This document shows positions 1 through 7,477 of a DNA stretch of 55,579 nucleotides, piece after piece. The notes under the pieces were generated by a model. It was not told the origin of the DNA, did no database searches, and saw only the letters and a program-made list of their open reading frames with translations. The position numbers were made by a program, and so were the translations under genes. The DNA is from Pseudomonadota bacterium (GTDB taxonomy: Bacteria > Pseudomonadota > Gammaproteobacteria > Burkholderiales > Gallionellaceae): the NCBI GenBank assembly GCA_021787435.1, contig JAJYLY010000014.1:1-55579 (forward strand), in the 5' to 3' direction. Positions within the stretch are counted from its first letter, which is position 1; every line of letters starts with the position of its first letter.

Positions 1-35
1 TTTGCCAAATCTATGCCAATTGTCGTAATCTTCAT
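1..35 (-). CDS. IS110-family transposase, N-terminal end only (cut by window edge)
   Basis: Reading leftwards from an ATG at 33-35 gives MKITTIGIDLAK, the usual opening of IS110/IS1111 DEDD transposases, in which the Asp of GIDLAK is the first catalytic acid of the RuvC-like domain. A purine-rich ribosome site (GAGGAGCG) lies just upstream on this strand. Only twelve codons are visible, so intactness and subgroup cannot be judged. The family inserts by site-specific recombination guided by a structured bridge RNA from a non-coding end of the element. Confidence 0.7.
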   Translation of the reverse strand, partial: MKITTIGIDLA

Positions 36-120
36 CTCGGACGCTCCTCTCTGTTCAGTAGTGATCAAACCACTGCTACTTTGGCACTTAGATGCCGTTA
101 GGGGAAGTGGGCGTCCATTC
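36..120 (-). other. Probable non-coding leader of the IS110-type element
   Basis: This stretch lies upstream of the transposase start and can form small hairpins: an AGTAGTG / CACTGCT arm pair near 58-80 and GGCA / TGCC near 83-96. In IS110-group elements the long non-coding left end carries the bridge RNA; in the IS1111 group it lies at the other end. Which applies here cannot be decided from twelve codons, and the outer boundary of the element is not evident. Confidence 0.3.
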
Positions 121-134
121 CATTAAAATCCGCC

Positions 135-225
135 GTTTTGTTCACCATCGTCTGCAATTCGTGTTCACGTTCCGTGTAAACCTTGTTCATGTTCCCGTGT
201 AATTCGTGTTCATCTTCGCGCGTAA
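135..225. repeat. Cluster of imperfect GTGTTCA-type repeats, possible IS21-family end
   Basis: Related units occur at 156-179 (AATTCGTGTTCACG...CCGTGTAA), 183-202 (TTGTTCATG...CCGTGTAA) and 201-225 (AATTCGTGTTCATC...GCGTAA), with a weaker one near 137. Several direct copies of a short TGTTCA-containing repeat at one end are typical of IS21-family elements. No istA or istB coding is present, so this is probably a leftover end, perhaps interrupted by the IS110-type element. The stretch 226-368 shows nothing recognisable. Confidence 0.4.
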
Positions 226-368
226 AACGCAAGTGAGATGGGACTAGTGCCAAAAAGCAGCACTAAACGCAATCATGCTTCTGCATATAACCGCATCATC
301 AATCTAGCTAGACTGTGTATGTATACATCATAGTTCGCCTTCTACTTATCAACCTATTATGAAGATTA

Positions 369-482
369 TTACTGATCGGTAATTTTTAATCTTTAAACAG
401 TAAAAATAGGTTAACTAATTACCGAGCGGTAAATTCCAGTTGCTAATCAGGAAATTTTGCCTATAATATTACCGTCCGGTAA
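369..482 (+). promoter_or_regulatory. hipBA promoter with three operator palindromes 50 bp apart
   Basis: Three copies of a 14-bp palindrome close to TTACCGNNCGGTAA lie at 369-382 (one variant arm), 419-432 and 469-482, with starts exactly 50 bp apart. A promoter fits between them: -35 TTGCTA at 440-445, a 16-bp spacer, and a perfect -10 TATAAT at 462-467. The second operator lies just upstream of the -35 box and the third covers the expected transcription start, which is where a HipB-type autorepressor would block RNA polymerase. Operator assignment is inferred from symmetry and position. Confidence 0.75.
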
Positions 483-500
483 TAAATTATGGTGATAAGC

Positions 501-743
501 ATGTACGTCGATGATAGGCAACCCGAGAGGATAAAAACATCAGAGGACTTGGGTAAACTCGTTCGCAAATTTCGACAGTCTCAAAAAATGACGCAAATGG
601 ATATCTTGGGACTTGCAAACACAGGTAATCGCTTCATTGTTGAGCTAGAGCAAGGGAAACCTACGCTACAGCTACAGAAGGTACTCGATGTATTAGATCT
701 TCTTGGCTTAGAGGTAATTATTCAAAAAAAAGGTAGTCTTTGA
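501..743 (+). CDS. hipB: HipB-like antitoxin, XRE-family repressor
   Basis: Small Cro/C1-type helix-turn-helix protein of 80 residues, expected to neutralise the adjacent HipA kinase and to repress the operon by binding the palindromes upstream. The HTH spans roughly residues 17-65, with the recognition region around TGNRFIVELEQGKPT, typical of HipB antitoxins. I prefer the ATG at 501 because GGTGA lies 6 bases upstream; an in-frame ATG at 489 would add four residues but has no ribosome site. The stop (741-743) overlaps the hipA ATG, so the two are translationally coupled. This protein differs clearly from the second HipB in the window at 30781. Confidence 0.88.
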   Translation: MYVDDRQPERIKTSEDLGKLVRKFRQSQKMTQMDILGLANTGNRFIVELEQGKPTLQLQKVLDVLDLLGLEVIIQKKGSL

Positions 744-1993
744 TGGCTGAAGTAAGAAAACTCGACGTCTTTAGAGAGGATGAATTAGTCGGAGTACTAA
801 ATGATGAAACGCCGCTGAGATTTATCTATGCTGAGCCAGTGTTGAGGCAAGGGAAAGAGCCAATCTCACCGGCTTTTGGTTTGGGCCAAGCGGAATACGC
901 AGGCGAGGTCGTTGAAGCATTTTTTGAGAATCTTCTTCCTGAAGCCGGTATCAGGGAATTGCTGAAACTGAAGTATCAAGTATCGTCGACCTTTGGATTG
1001 CTGATGGCAATTGGTGGCGATACGGCTGGGAATTTGACTCTCCTACCTCACGGTAAATTACCAGAAGCTCCGCAATATGAAAAAATAAGTTGGGAGGAGA
1101 TTGCTGAATCATTTCGCGACCCAAACAAAATTCTGCCGTCAGGAAAAACTGAAGATGGGATTCGGATTTCCCTGGCTGGAGCCCAGAAAAAGATTTCTAT
1201 TTTGGTTAGACCTGACGGACCATATCAACCATTGGATTCGTCGCCATCCACGTACATCCTAAAGCCTGATATAAAGGGTATTGACGGAGTCTGGTCCTCT
1301 GCGATCAACGAAACCTTTGTAATGAAATTGGCGAGTTCGCTAAAACTAGGTGTTGCCGAAGTGGAATACCAGCCGATCGTGAGAGCATGTTTGGTAAAAA
1401 GGTATGACCGCATTACTAACAATGATGGATCAATCAAAAGACTGAATCAGCTTGATTTGTGTCAACTAGATGGCAAATTATCAACCGTCAAATATGAAGC
1501 AGATGGAGGTCCGTCACTGGCGAGATGTTGTCAACTATTAAGGGATAACGGGGTTCCCGCATCAGACATGAAAAGGTTAGTGCAGTGGGTGTTTTTCAAT
1601 CTATTTGTAGGAAATAACGATAGCCATGCAAAAAATCTTTCAATCTATTTCTTACCTGGAGAAGGCGTAAAGCTGACGCCATTCTATGACCTGCTATCAA
1701 CTTCAATGTATCCAGGTTTGTCCCGCAAATTCGCATTTAAAATAGGAGGCGAGAATCTGCCAGCCGAAATAAGATCGAATCAAGTAATGGAAATGGCGAA
1801 GGAGTTGAATTTCAAACCAACGTACGTGATGAAGATCGCCGAAAAGATTGCGGACGATATTCTCATCAATATTGATGACATTACGGCCAAGTTGATGCTG
1901 GTCGCAAATGTTGGTTCCGATAGGACTCTATTAGAACGGTTAAATGCTCACATCAAAAGTAATACCGTTAAGTTTCAAAAAAGAATATCTTGA
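743..1993 (+). CDS. hipA: HipA-like serine/threonine kinase toxin
   Basis: Kinase toxin of 416 residues, close to the 440 of E. coli HipA, whose known target is glutamyl-tRNA synthetase. Visible signatures are the N-terminal coupling domain (about residues 1-100), the SLAGAQKK phosphate-binding/autophosphorylation loop at about 143-150, the catalytic loop GNNDSHAKN with the catalytic Asp at about 293, and the metal-binding YDLLST near 314. All key residues are present, so it should be active. ATG 743 overlaps the hipB stop; a TTG at 740 is also in frame. The true target in this organism is unknown. Confidence 0.9.
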   Translation: MAEVRKLDVFREDELVGVLNDETPLRFIYAEPVLRQGKEPISPAFGLGQAEYAGEVVEAFFENLLPEAGIRELLKLKYQVSSTFGLLMAIGGDTAGNLTLLPHGKLPEAPQYEKISWEEIAESFRDPNKILPSGKTEDGIRISLAGAQKKISILVRPDGPYQPLDSSPSTYILKPDIKGIDGVWSSAINETFVMKLASSLKLGVAEVEYQPIVRACLVKRYDRITNNDGSIKRLNQLDLCQLDGKLSTVKYEADGGPSLARCCQLLRDNGVPASDMKRLVQWVFFNLFVGNNDSHAKNLSIYFLPGEGVKLTPFYDLLSTSMYPGLSRKFAFKIGGENLPAEIRSNQVMEMAKELNFKPTYVMKIAEKIADDILINIDDITAKLMLVANVGSDRTLLERLNAHIKSNTVKFQKRIS

Positions 1994-2040
1994 TCAAGAG
2001 AAGATCATTCTCCCCGAGCCTCTAATCCGGCATTCACCAT

Positions 2041-2166
2041 GGTAATCCCCTCATTTTTAGTTGGGGTCAGAAGTAGAGCTGGTTAAAAAAGCTGACTTCT
2101 GTTTCGGGTTGATGCCGCCTAGCGCCATGTGTGGACGTTCGTGATTGTAGGTCCACATCCACTTTT
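2041..2166 (-). pseudogene. 3' end remnant of an IS3-family transposase
   Basis: On the minus strand this encodes an OrfB C-terminus beginning KWMWTYNHERPHMALGG, the usual end of the DDE domain of IS3-family transposases, with stop TAA at 2057-2059. Homology ends abruptly at about 2166, so only some 36 codons plus the element's outer end remain. The same sequence, with fewer than ten differences in about 126 bp, recurs at 55453-55579 in the same orientation. The remaining 2167-2225 holds only a small GGGTGTAACGCCC hairpin. Confidence 0.75.
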
Positions 2167-2225
2167 TTGAGTGAGAGCGAAACGGGTGTAACGCCCTTTC
2201 AAAACACGGGGTGATTAACTTCGCG

Positions 2226-3167
2226 TTACATCAAACAATAATTTACTGGCGTAAGTGGTGTCAACTCGTGCTTGTCTCCTATTGAATCACGCAGATTGAT
2301 TTCAATGGAGCGACAAATCGCTTCCAGCGCCAAATCATTTGGTGAATTGCCAAAAGGCTCTTCGATTTCATCGCCAAGTGCATCCAACCCGAAAAATGTG
2401 TATGCAACTATACCCACAACAAAGGGTGTCATGAAGCCTATCGTATCTACCAGGCCAAAAGGCAGCAAAAAGCAGTACATATAGGCTGTCCGATGCAGCA
2501 TCAGCGTGTATGAGAAGGGGATCGGTGTGCTTTTGATTCGCTCACAGGAAGCAGCGGCTGCGGTCATTGAAGACATGGTTCTGTCGATGGCTGCTGCAAG
2601 ACATCCATCGAGCCGTTTTTCATCCAAGCATAGGCGCAGGTCACGACCCATTTGATGCATCAAATAATCGGGGATATTATCGGTTTTAGCTATCTTCTGC
2701 CATTCCTTTTGCTCAAGTAGCGGTTTTAATTCGTTGCTGGCATCGGTATTGCGCAGCAAGTGGCGCAGTGCATGAGAGAAGGCAATAGTGCGGTAAATCA
2801 TCCTGACGCGCACATCTTGAAGTCCGACACCTTCTTTGAGTTGTTCCGGATGCTCCATGAGTGTCAGGCATTGACGTGAGAAATTTCGTGTTTGTAAAAC
2901 GATTTCTCCCCATAGCTTACGACCTTCCCAGTAACGATCATAAGCGGCATTATTTCGAAAACCCAGAAAAATGGCTAATGCTAAGCCGATTAACGTAAAT
3001 GGTATGGCAGTCAGAGTGATTTTCAGCCTGAAAAGATCGCCGTGGTTCAGCGTGACCAAAGTGGCAAGGGTGATATTGATTAATAGCACCCCCCATATCC
3101 GATGCAGCACTGAACCGCGAAAAACCAGAAACAACCTCAAACCGGACGGTCTGCCTCGAACTATCAT
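2226..3167 (-). CDS. Bestrophin/YneE-family anion channel
   Basis: Inner-membrane protein of 313 residues of the bestrophin/RFP-TM family, whose characterised bacterial members are pentameric ion channels. Recognisable are the start MIVRGRPSG, two hydrophobic segments in the first 75 residues, the family motif FRNNAAYDRYWEGRKLWG at about residues 70-87, a second membrane pair near 225-260 (LLPFGLVDTIG), and the family tail GDEIEEPFG...NDLALEAICRSIE. The length is normal. It stands alone between IS remnants, so context says nothing about its role. Ion selectivity cannot be read from sequence. Confidence 0.88.
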   Translation of the reverse strand: MIVRGRPSGLRLFLVFRGSVLHRIWGVLLINITLATLVTLNHGDLFRLKITLTAIPFTLIGLALAIFLGFRNNAAYDRYWEGRKLWGEIVLQTRNFSRQCLTLMEHPEQLKEGVGLQDVRVRMIYRTIAFSHALRHLLRNTDASNELKPLLEQKEWQKIAKTDNIPDYLMHQMGRDLRLCLDEKRLDGCLAAAIDRTMSSMTAAAASCERIKSTPIPFSYTLMLHRTAYMYCFLLPFGLVDTIGFMTPFVVGIVAYTFFGLDALGDEIEEPFGNSPNDLALEAICRSIEINLRDSIGDKHELTPLTPVNYCLM

Positions 3168-3310
3168 AAACTTTGTATCCCCATAACAAATCGATTGCGT
3201 TGAATAACACTGTTGGTGCGTGTTTAAAATTACCCAGTCTTGCGCGAATTCAATTCCTCACCTGAATTATTTCCAGCATCAAGAACATGAGAACTCTTTG
3301 GCCCGGGTAC

Positions 3311-3440
3311 TGAATCGCCCCCGGATTCGTGGAGGCTGTTTGGTTTAAGTTAAGCCACCGTGGTGGCCTCCTTGGCGAGTTGCCGACAGTAGTTTACCTC
3401 AGCTTTCGCGGGAGGAATGCCAGAGTTCAACCGGTCGTCG
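3311..3440 (-). pseudogene. Remnant of a second IS3-type transposase with its terminal repeat
   Basis: On the minus strand the frame from about 3439 to the TAA at 3350-3352 reads DDRLNSGIPPAKAEVNYCRQ, which resembles the C-terminal GNIPPAEAEANYY region of some IS3-family OrfB proteins; an in-frame stop lies immediately upstream. The DNA beyond the stop, TGAATCGCCCCCGGATTCGT at 3311-3330, resembles an IS3-family terminal repeat. It is unrelated to the copies at 2041 and 55453. Confidence 0.45.
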
Positions 3441-3718
3441 TAACACCTCTATTTTGAGGGGGTTGAATGGGAAAAGCTAAACATGGCCGCTGTAGGCGTG
3501 GGATACGACTGGAGGTCGGATCGATTGGTCGCCTTGGGGTTGGTTTGTTGGAAGTTCGGAGAAACTGCTGGAAGGGAATTGCGCAAGGATTGTCCAGTGA
3601 AGATCCCGCCCTTTTAAATTTTATCTCACCAGCAGCCGGAGCGTGATGGTTTCGGCAAAATGGAGGATTTTCCACGGAACCGTTTTTTTCAAATTTCTAG
3701 GGACAGCTCTCTTGAACT
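3441..3718. other. Unassigned intergenic stretch
   Basis: No gene, RNA or element is convincingly recognised. A 59-codon ORF starting near 3469 on the plus strand and an 82-codon ORF on the minus strand overlap, but neither has family features or a clear ribosome site. The stretch lies between two relics (IS3-type on the left, higA on the right) and is probably decayed mobile DNA. Confidence 0.4.
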
Positions 3719-3916
3719 CTACGCAACCATTCTATCCAGTGGCTTGATTTTAGGGCTGGGCTGTTGCTTGGCTTGCCACAAATCCCGCTGTGTTTGCATT
3801 CCAAACCAGACATCAGGGGAGGTGCCAAGCCATGCAGAGAGGCGCAAGGCCATCCCCGCCGTTATTCCTGCTTTGCCGTTCAACACCTTAGATAACGTGA
3901 CACGGGACACCTGCAA
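3719..3916 (-). pseudogene. HigA-like antitoxin, 5'-truncated
   Basis: The minus-strand frame reads LQVSRVTLSKVLNGKAGITA followed by MALRLSAWLGTSPDVWFGMQ. This is the helix-turn-helix core and C-terminal half of a HigA/VapI-type antitoxin. A complete HigA has about 95-100 residues; here the frame upstream of ALQVSRV loses similarity, there is no ATG, and the only possible start is TTG at 3916. No higB toxin lies on either side. I read it as a relic of a higBA module. Confidence 0.65.
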
Positions 3917-4072
3917 TGCGCCAAATATACAGCCTATGATAAGTGCAGCTTTCCGGCAGCATGTTTGATACTATTACATTTAACATTTAAATAAATCGCA
4001 CACAACTGGAGTGTTTTTGCCTGATGTCAATACTAGTTCAGCGCTGCCCTAGTAAATTGGTTATAGACTTAC

Positions 4073-5392
4073 ATGCTTAAACATCATCTAAAGAGTTTTT
4101 TAAGCTCTCCGATGGGGGCGGTGTTTTTGATCGCCTTGTTGATACTGACAGCAGAGTTCTTGATCATGGTACTGATCGAGCTTGTCTTTAAGCCGACTTT
4201 TGGCAGGGATATTTCGCTAGCCTTCTGGGAATTCTTTGATCCGATTCTGCTGGTTATCATCGTGACACCTTGGATTTATGTCTTGGCTGTGAGACCTCTG
4301 GAAAAGCAACAGGCAATGCTCCGCCGACAATATAACGATCTGAGTATCACTGCAGTCACTTTCGAATCACGTGAAGGCGTGGTCGTCACCGATGCCAACA
4401 ACAATATCCTCAGGGTAAATCGTTCTTTCACGGAAATAACCGGTTATAGCAATGGTGAGGCAATCGGTAAGACACCCGGCATGCTTCACTCGGGGCGCCA
4501 TGACAGGGAGTTCTACCGCAACATGTGGCAAATCTTGGAGCGTGACAGGTTCTGGAGCGGAGAGGTATGGAACCGCAACAAAAGCGGAGAAATCTATCCA
4601 GAGTGGCTTGCCATAACCGCTGTGCTGGGAGCGGATGGGCAGGTGACCAATTACGTCGGCATATTCTCTGACATTTCCGAACGCAAGGCAGGAGAGCAGC
4701 AATTGCGCAAACTCACCGCGCATATCCAGACCGCTCGGGAGGAAGAAAAAACTAGGATCGCGCGCGAGATCCATGACGACTTGGGCAGCACGCTGACGGC
4801 GCTTAAAATGGAGACTTACCGGCTACGATCTAGGCTGGCCGGCAGCGAGCCGGTGGCATCTTTGCTGGGGCACGTTGATTCGATGACACAACTGATCGAC
4901 AATGCTGTGGTCATTACGCGGCGTGTGATTAGCGATCTGCATCCGACCATACTGGATGACCTTGGCATGATGGCGGCATTGGAATGGCAGTGCGGGCAAT
5001 TCAGCAAGCGTACCGGGATCGTATGCAAGGTCAACGGCGCTGAAGCGGCGCATGAAAAGGATGATGAAAGAAAATTGGACAAGACGCAGGCGATTAATCT
5101 CTTCCGCATCCTTCAGGAAGCGCTTTCCAATGTGGCGCAGCACTCCGCCGCTACTAGTGTGAGTGTCGAATACCATCAAGACGGCGATGAGACCATCCTG
5201 TCAGTCAGCGACAATGGCTGCGGCCTGCCCGAGGGCCATGTCATTGCGCAGACTTCCTATGGACTGCGCGGCATGCACGAGCGAGTTGCTCAGATGGACG
5301 GTCAGATCCTGTTCGATAGCCCGCGGGGAGGAGGTCTGCGTGTAACGGTTATATTGCCCGCCGGTCGGTCCAACCCGGTAAATATTTTATGA
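4073..5392 (+). CDS. Membrane-bound PAS sensor histidine kinase, NarL/DegS class
   Basis: Sensor of 439 residues that should autophosphorylate and pass phosphate to the response regulator encoded next. Two hydrophobic segments near residues 17-40 and 58-80 frame a short N-terminal sensor region, followed by a PAS domain (about 95-215), an HisKA_3 dimerisation helix with the phospho-His in AREIHDDLGSTLTALK (about 225), and an HATPase_c domain with NVAQHSAA (N box) and DNGCGLPEG / YGLRGMHER (G boxes). The end overlaps the next gene by 4 bp (ATGA). The ligand is unknown; proximity to the cytochrome operon suggests redox or respiratory control, which is inference. Confidence 0.88.
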   Translation: MLKHHLKSFLSSPMGAVFLIALLILTAEFLIMVLIELVFKPTFGRDISLAFWEFFDPILLVIIVTPWIYVLAVRPLEKQQAMLRRQYNDLSITAVTFESREGVVVTDANNNILRVNRSFTEITGYSNGEAIGKTPGMLHSGRHDREFYRNMWQILERDRFWSGEVWNRNKSGEIYPEWLAITAVLGADGQVTNYVGIFSDISERKAGEQQLRKLTAHIQTAREEEKTRIAREIHDDLGSTLTALKMETYRLRSRLAGSEPVASLLGHVDSMTQLIDNAVVITRRVISDLHPTILDDLGMMAALEWQCGQFSKRTGIVCKVNGAEAAHEKDDERKLDKTQAINLFRILQEALSNVAQHSAATSVSVEYHQDGDETILSVSDNGCGLPEGHVIAQTSYGLRGMHERVAQMDGQILFDSPRGGGLRVTVILPAGRSNPVNIL

Positions 5393-6021
5393 TACGCATA
5401 CTGATTGCCGATGATCACGCCATAATCCGCCATGGGCTGAAGCAGATAATCGAAGATAGCGGGGCAATGCGTGTGGTGGCCGAAGCCGACAGCGGCATCG
5501 TTGCGCTGCGCAAAATACGCGAAATCGAATGCGATGCTGTTATTCTCGACATTGCCATGCCGGGCATGAGCGGAATCGATGTGCTCAAGCAGATTCACGC
5601 GGAAAAACCGCACCTGCCGATACTGATACTCAGCATCTATTCGGAAGACCAATACGCCGTGCGTCTCATCAGGGCCGGCGCTGCCGGATATATGACCAAG
5701 GAGAGCGCCCCTTCGGAAGTGGTCATGGCATTGCTCTGTGTGGCGGGCGGAAAAAAATACATCAGCCCGATGGTGGCCGAGATACTTGCCAACGAAATTG
5801 GCATGGACAAGGAAAAGCTTCCTCACCAGTTACTCTCGGATAGGGAATACCAGATATTCCTGCTGCTCGCATCGGCCAGGACCGTTTCCGAGATCGCCGA
5901 CACCTTGGCGTTGAGCGTGAAGACCGTAAGTACCTACCGCAGCCGAATCCTGGAAAAGATGCGCCTGAACAACAATGCTGAACTGATGCGTTACGCCGTC
6001 GACAACCATCTCGCGCATTGA
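5389..6021 (+). CDS. LuxR/NarL-family response regulator
   Basis: DNA-binding response regulator of 210 residues, partner of the overlapping histidine kinase. The receiver domain (1-120) has the acidic pair ADDH near residue 8, the phospho-acceptor Asp in DAVILDIAMPG (about 54), and the conserved Lys in YMTKESAP (about 104). The C-terminal GerE-type helix-turn-helix (about 145-205) contains LSDREYQIFLLLASARTVSE and the recognition helix SVKTVSTYRSRI. A decayed tnpB element begins directly at its stop codon, probably separating this pair from the receiver gene and cytochrome operon downstream. Confidence 0.9.
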   Translation: MIRILIADDHAIIRHGLKQIIEDSGAMRVVAEADSGIVALRKIREIECDAVILDIAMPGMSGIDVLKQIHAEKPHLPILILSIYSEDQYAVRLIRAGAAGYMTKESAPSEVVMALLCVAGGKKYISPMVAEILANEIGMDKEKLPHQLLSDREYQIFLLLASARTVSEIADTLALSVKTVSTYRSRILEKMRLNNNAELMRYAVDNHLAH

Positions 6022-6059
6022 CATCCTCCCGCCCTGAATGGTGAAGACTCCTACTGCGC

Positions 6060-6716
6060 TCAGGCGTGGCATTGAGCAACCCCCTGAGACGCTTCGGCGG
6101 GTTCCTGTTTCACGGAACGGCCTGACTGCGCCAATTCTCCACAGGCTAACAAGCGATGTCCTCGCTCCAAAACATTGATAGCGCCGACCAGATCGGCGTT
6201 ATTCTCATAGCCGCAATCCACACATGCGAACCTGGCTTGTGTCTGGCGATTATCTGCTGACACATGACCGCAGGCCGGACACGTCCGGCTGGTGTTGTGT
6301 GCGGGAACCGCCAGCACATCGCTGCCGAGCCAAACCTGCTTGTATTTCAGTTGCCGCCTGAACTCGAACCATCCTTGATCGAGGATGGACTTGTTCAGGC
6401 CAGATTTGGCTTTGACGTTACGCCCTGGCGAATCGCTGCTGCCTGCTGCGGATTTGGACATATTCCGTACCTGCAAGTCCTCGATACACACCATCGCGTG
6501 GTTTTTGCTGATTGTGGTCGTGGTCTTGTGCAGGAAATCGCGGCGAGCATTGGCGATGCGGGTGTGAATCTTCTGGACGCGGGCTTTCGCTCTGCAAGGT
6601 GTATCCAGCCGGCTACTGCGGAAGGAAAGGCCGGACTTGAAAAAGCGGTACTGGAAAAATGTGTTGTGGTCGCCATCGTACTTTGTCTCTTCATGCGGCG
6701 GTGCGCCGATCAGCAT
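6060..6716 (-). pseudogene. tnpB: TnpB of the IS200/IS605 superfamily, N-terminus missing
   Basis: The C-terminal half of a TnpB RNA-guided nuclease: ARRDFLHKTTTTISKNHA, the RuvC-II acid in CIEDLQVRNMS, the zinc ribbon CPACG...CVDCG, and the RuvC-III acid in ENNADLVGAINVLERG. Complete TnpB proteins have about 370-410 residues; this frame has 218, and the first 45 or so look unrelated to the family. RuvC-I and the wedge region are therefore absent and the protein should be inactive. On the minus strand the element end follows the stop, near AGGGCGGGAGGATGTC at about 6022-6037, abutting the response-regulator stop. Confidence 0.75.
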
Positions 6717-6774
6717 TATTAAGCAATATATCGAACAACAGGAAACGCCAGCTTAGGGAACAACCCAAAAGCAA

Positions 6775-6825
6775 GGATGCCTACGGCATCCGCGCCTTAT
6801 ATCCCGCCCTGAACGGCGGGGTTTT
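6775..6825 (+). mobile_element. Right-end hairpins of an IS605-type element (remnant)
   Basis: Two hairpins lie in series: GGATGCC / GGCATCC with loop TAC at 6775-6791, and CCCGCC / GGCGGG at 6803-6820 followed by GTTTT. This arrangement resembles right ends of tnpB-bearing elements in Betaproteobacteria. It points in the plus direction, opposite to the tnpB frame at 6060-6716, so the patch 6022-6825 has outward-facing ends and probably holds debris of two elements. No gene is seen from 6826 to 7049. Confidence 0.5.
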
Positions 6826-7049
6826 ACAACGCAACGGATAAACTTACCCGGCCGTGACCTGGGCGGCTCGTCCGGATTTCGCTCAGCCCCACTTTTCCGT
6901 GCCCAGTTCTCCGAATCTGTCAGACAGACACTGACAACGGATACTGCCAATCTCTCACATCAATTTAAGACAAACTGCGCTATCGCCTCCGCTAGCGTGG
7001 AAACATAATCTACCCAACTTATTTGCGAACCGAATTGCGTGAAGGCGAG

Positions 7050-7454
7050 ATGATCAACGTGTTTATTGTGGAGGATTCTGGGGCGATGCGTGAAGGCCTG
7101 CGCTTGATGTTGTCCGAATTTCACAATACCAGAATAGTCGGTTATGCGGCGGACGAGGCGGAAGCGATCGAGCAGATCAATGTGACCATCCCCGATGTCG
7201 TGATCCTCGATCTGAACCTGCAATCTGGAACAGGCGTTGCGGTACTGAAGAATGTCAAAAGGCATCATGCAGGAATAAAAGTCATGGTGTTGACTAACTG
7301 CAACGGCGATCTTTACGTGGACGCATGTAAGCGCGCAAAGGCCGATTATTTCTTCGACAAGTCATTTCAGGTCATGGAGGTTCGTGAAGTGTTTACCAAT
7401 TGGAATAATGCCGGTCACGTTGATAGCGGGTTTACTGGTAAGTTACCAGGTTAA
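7050..7454 (+). CDS. Stand-alone response-regulator receiver protein
   Basis: Single-domain receiver of 134 residues with no output domain. The acidic pair is in FIVEDSGAM (about residue 9), the phospho-acceptor Asp in PDVVILDLNLQSGTG (about 53), and the conserved Lys in YFFDKSFQ (about 103). ATG 7050 is preferred over the in-frame TTG at 7023 because GAAGGCGAG lies directly upstream. It ends 23 bp before the hexahaem cytochrome gene in the same direction, so it is probably the first gene of that operon. A CheY-like relay or a phosphate sink for the kinase at 4073 are both possible. Confidence 0.82.
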   Translation: MINVFIVEDSGAMREGLRLMLSEFHNTRIVGYAADEAEAIEQINVTIPDVVILDLNLQSGTGVAVLKNVKRHHAGIKVMVLTNCNGDLYVDACKRAKADYFFDKSFQVMEVREVFTNWNNAGHVDSGFTGKLPG

Positions 7455-7477
7455 CTGCAAAAATATTGGAGAAACTT

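Noticed and set aside
3660..3968. 102-codon plus-strand ORF
   Set aside because: It is antisense to the higA relic and has no family features.
6659..6841. 60-codon plus-strand ORF ending in DAYGIRALYPALNGGVL
   Set aside because: This is a translation of IS605-type right-end hairpins that recurs in annotations without being a gene.
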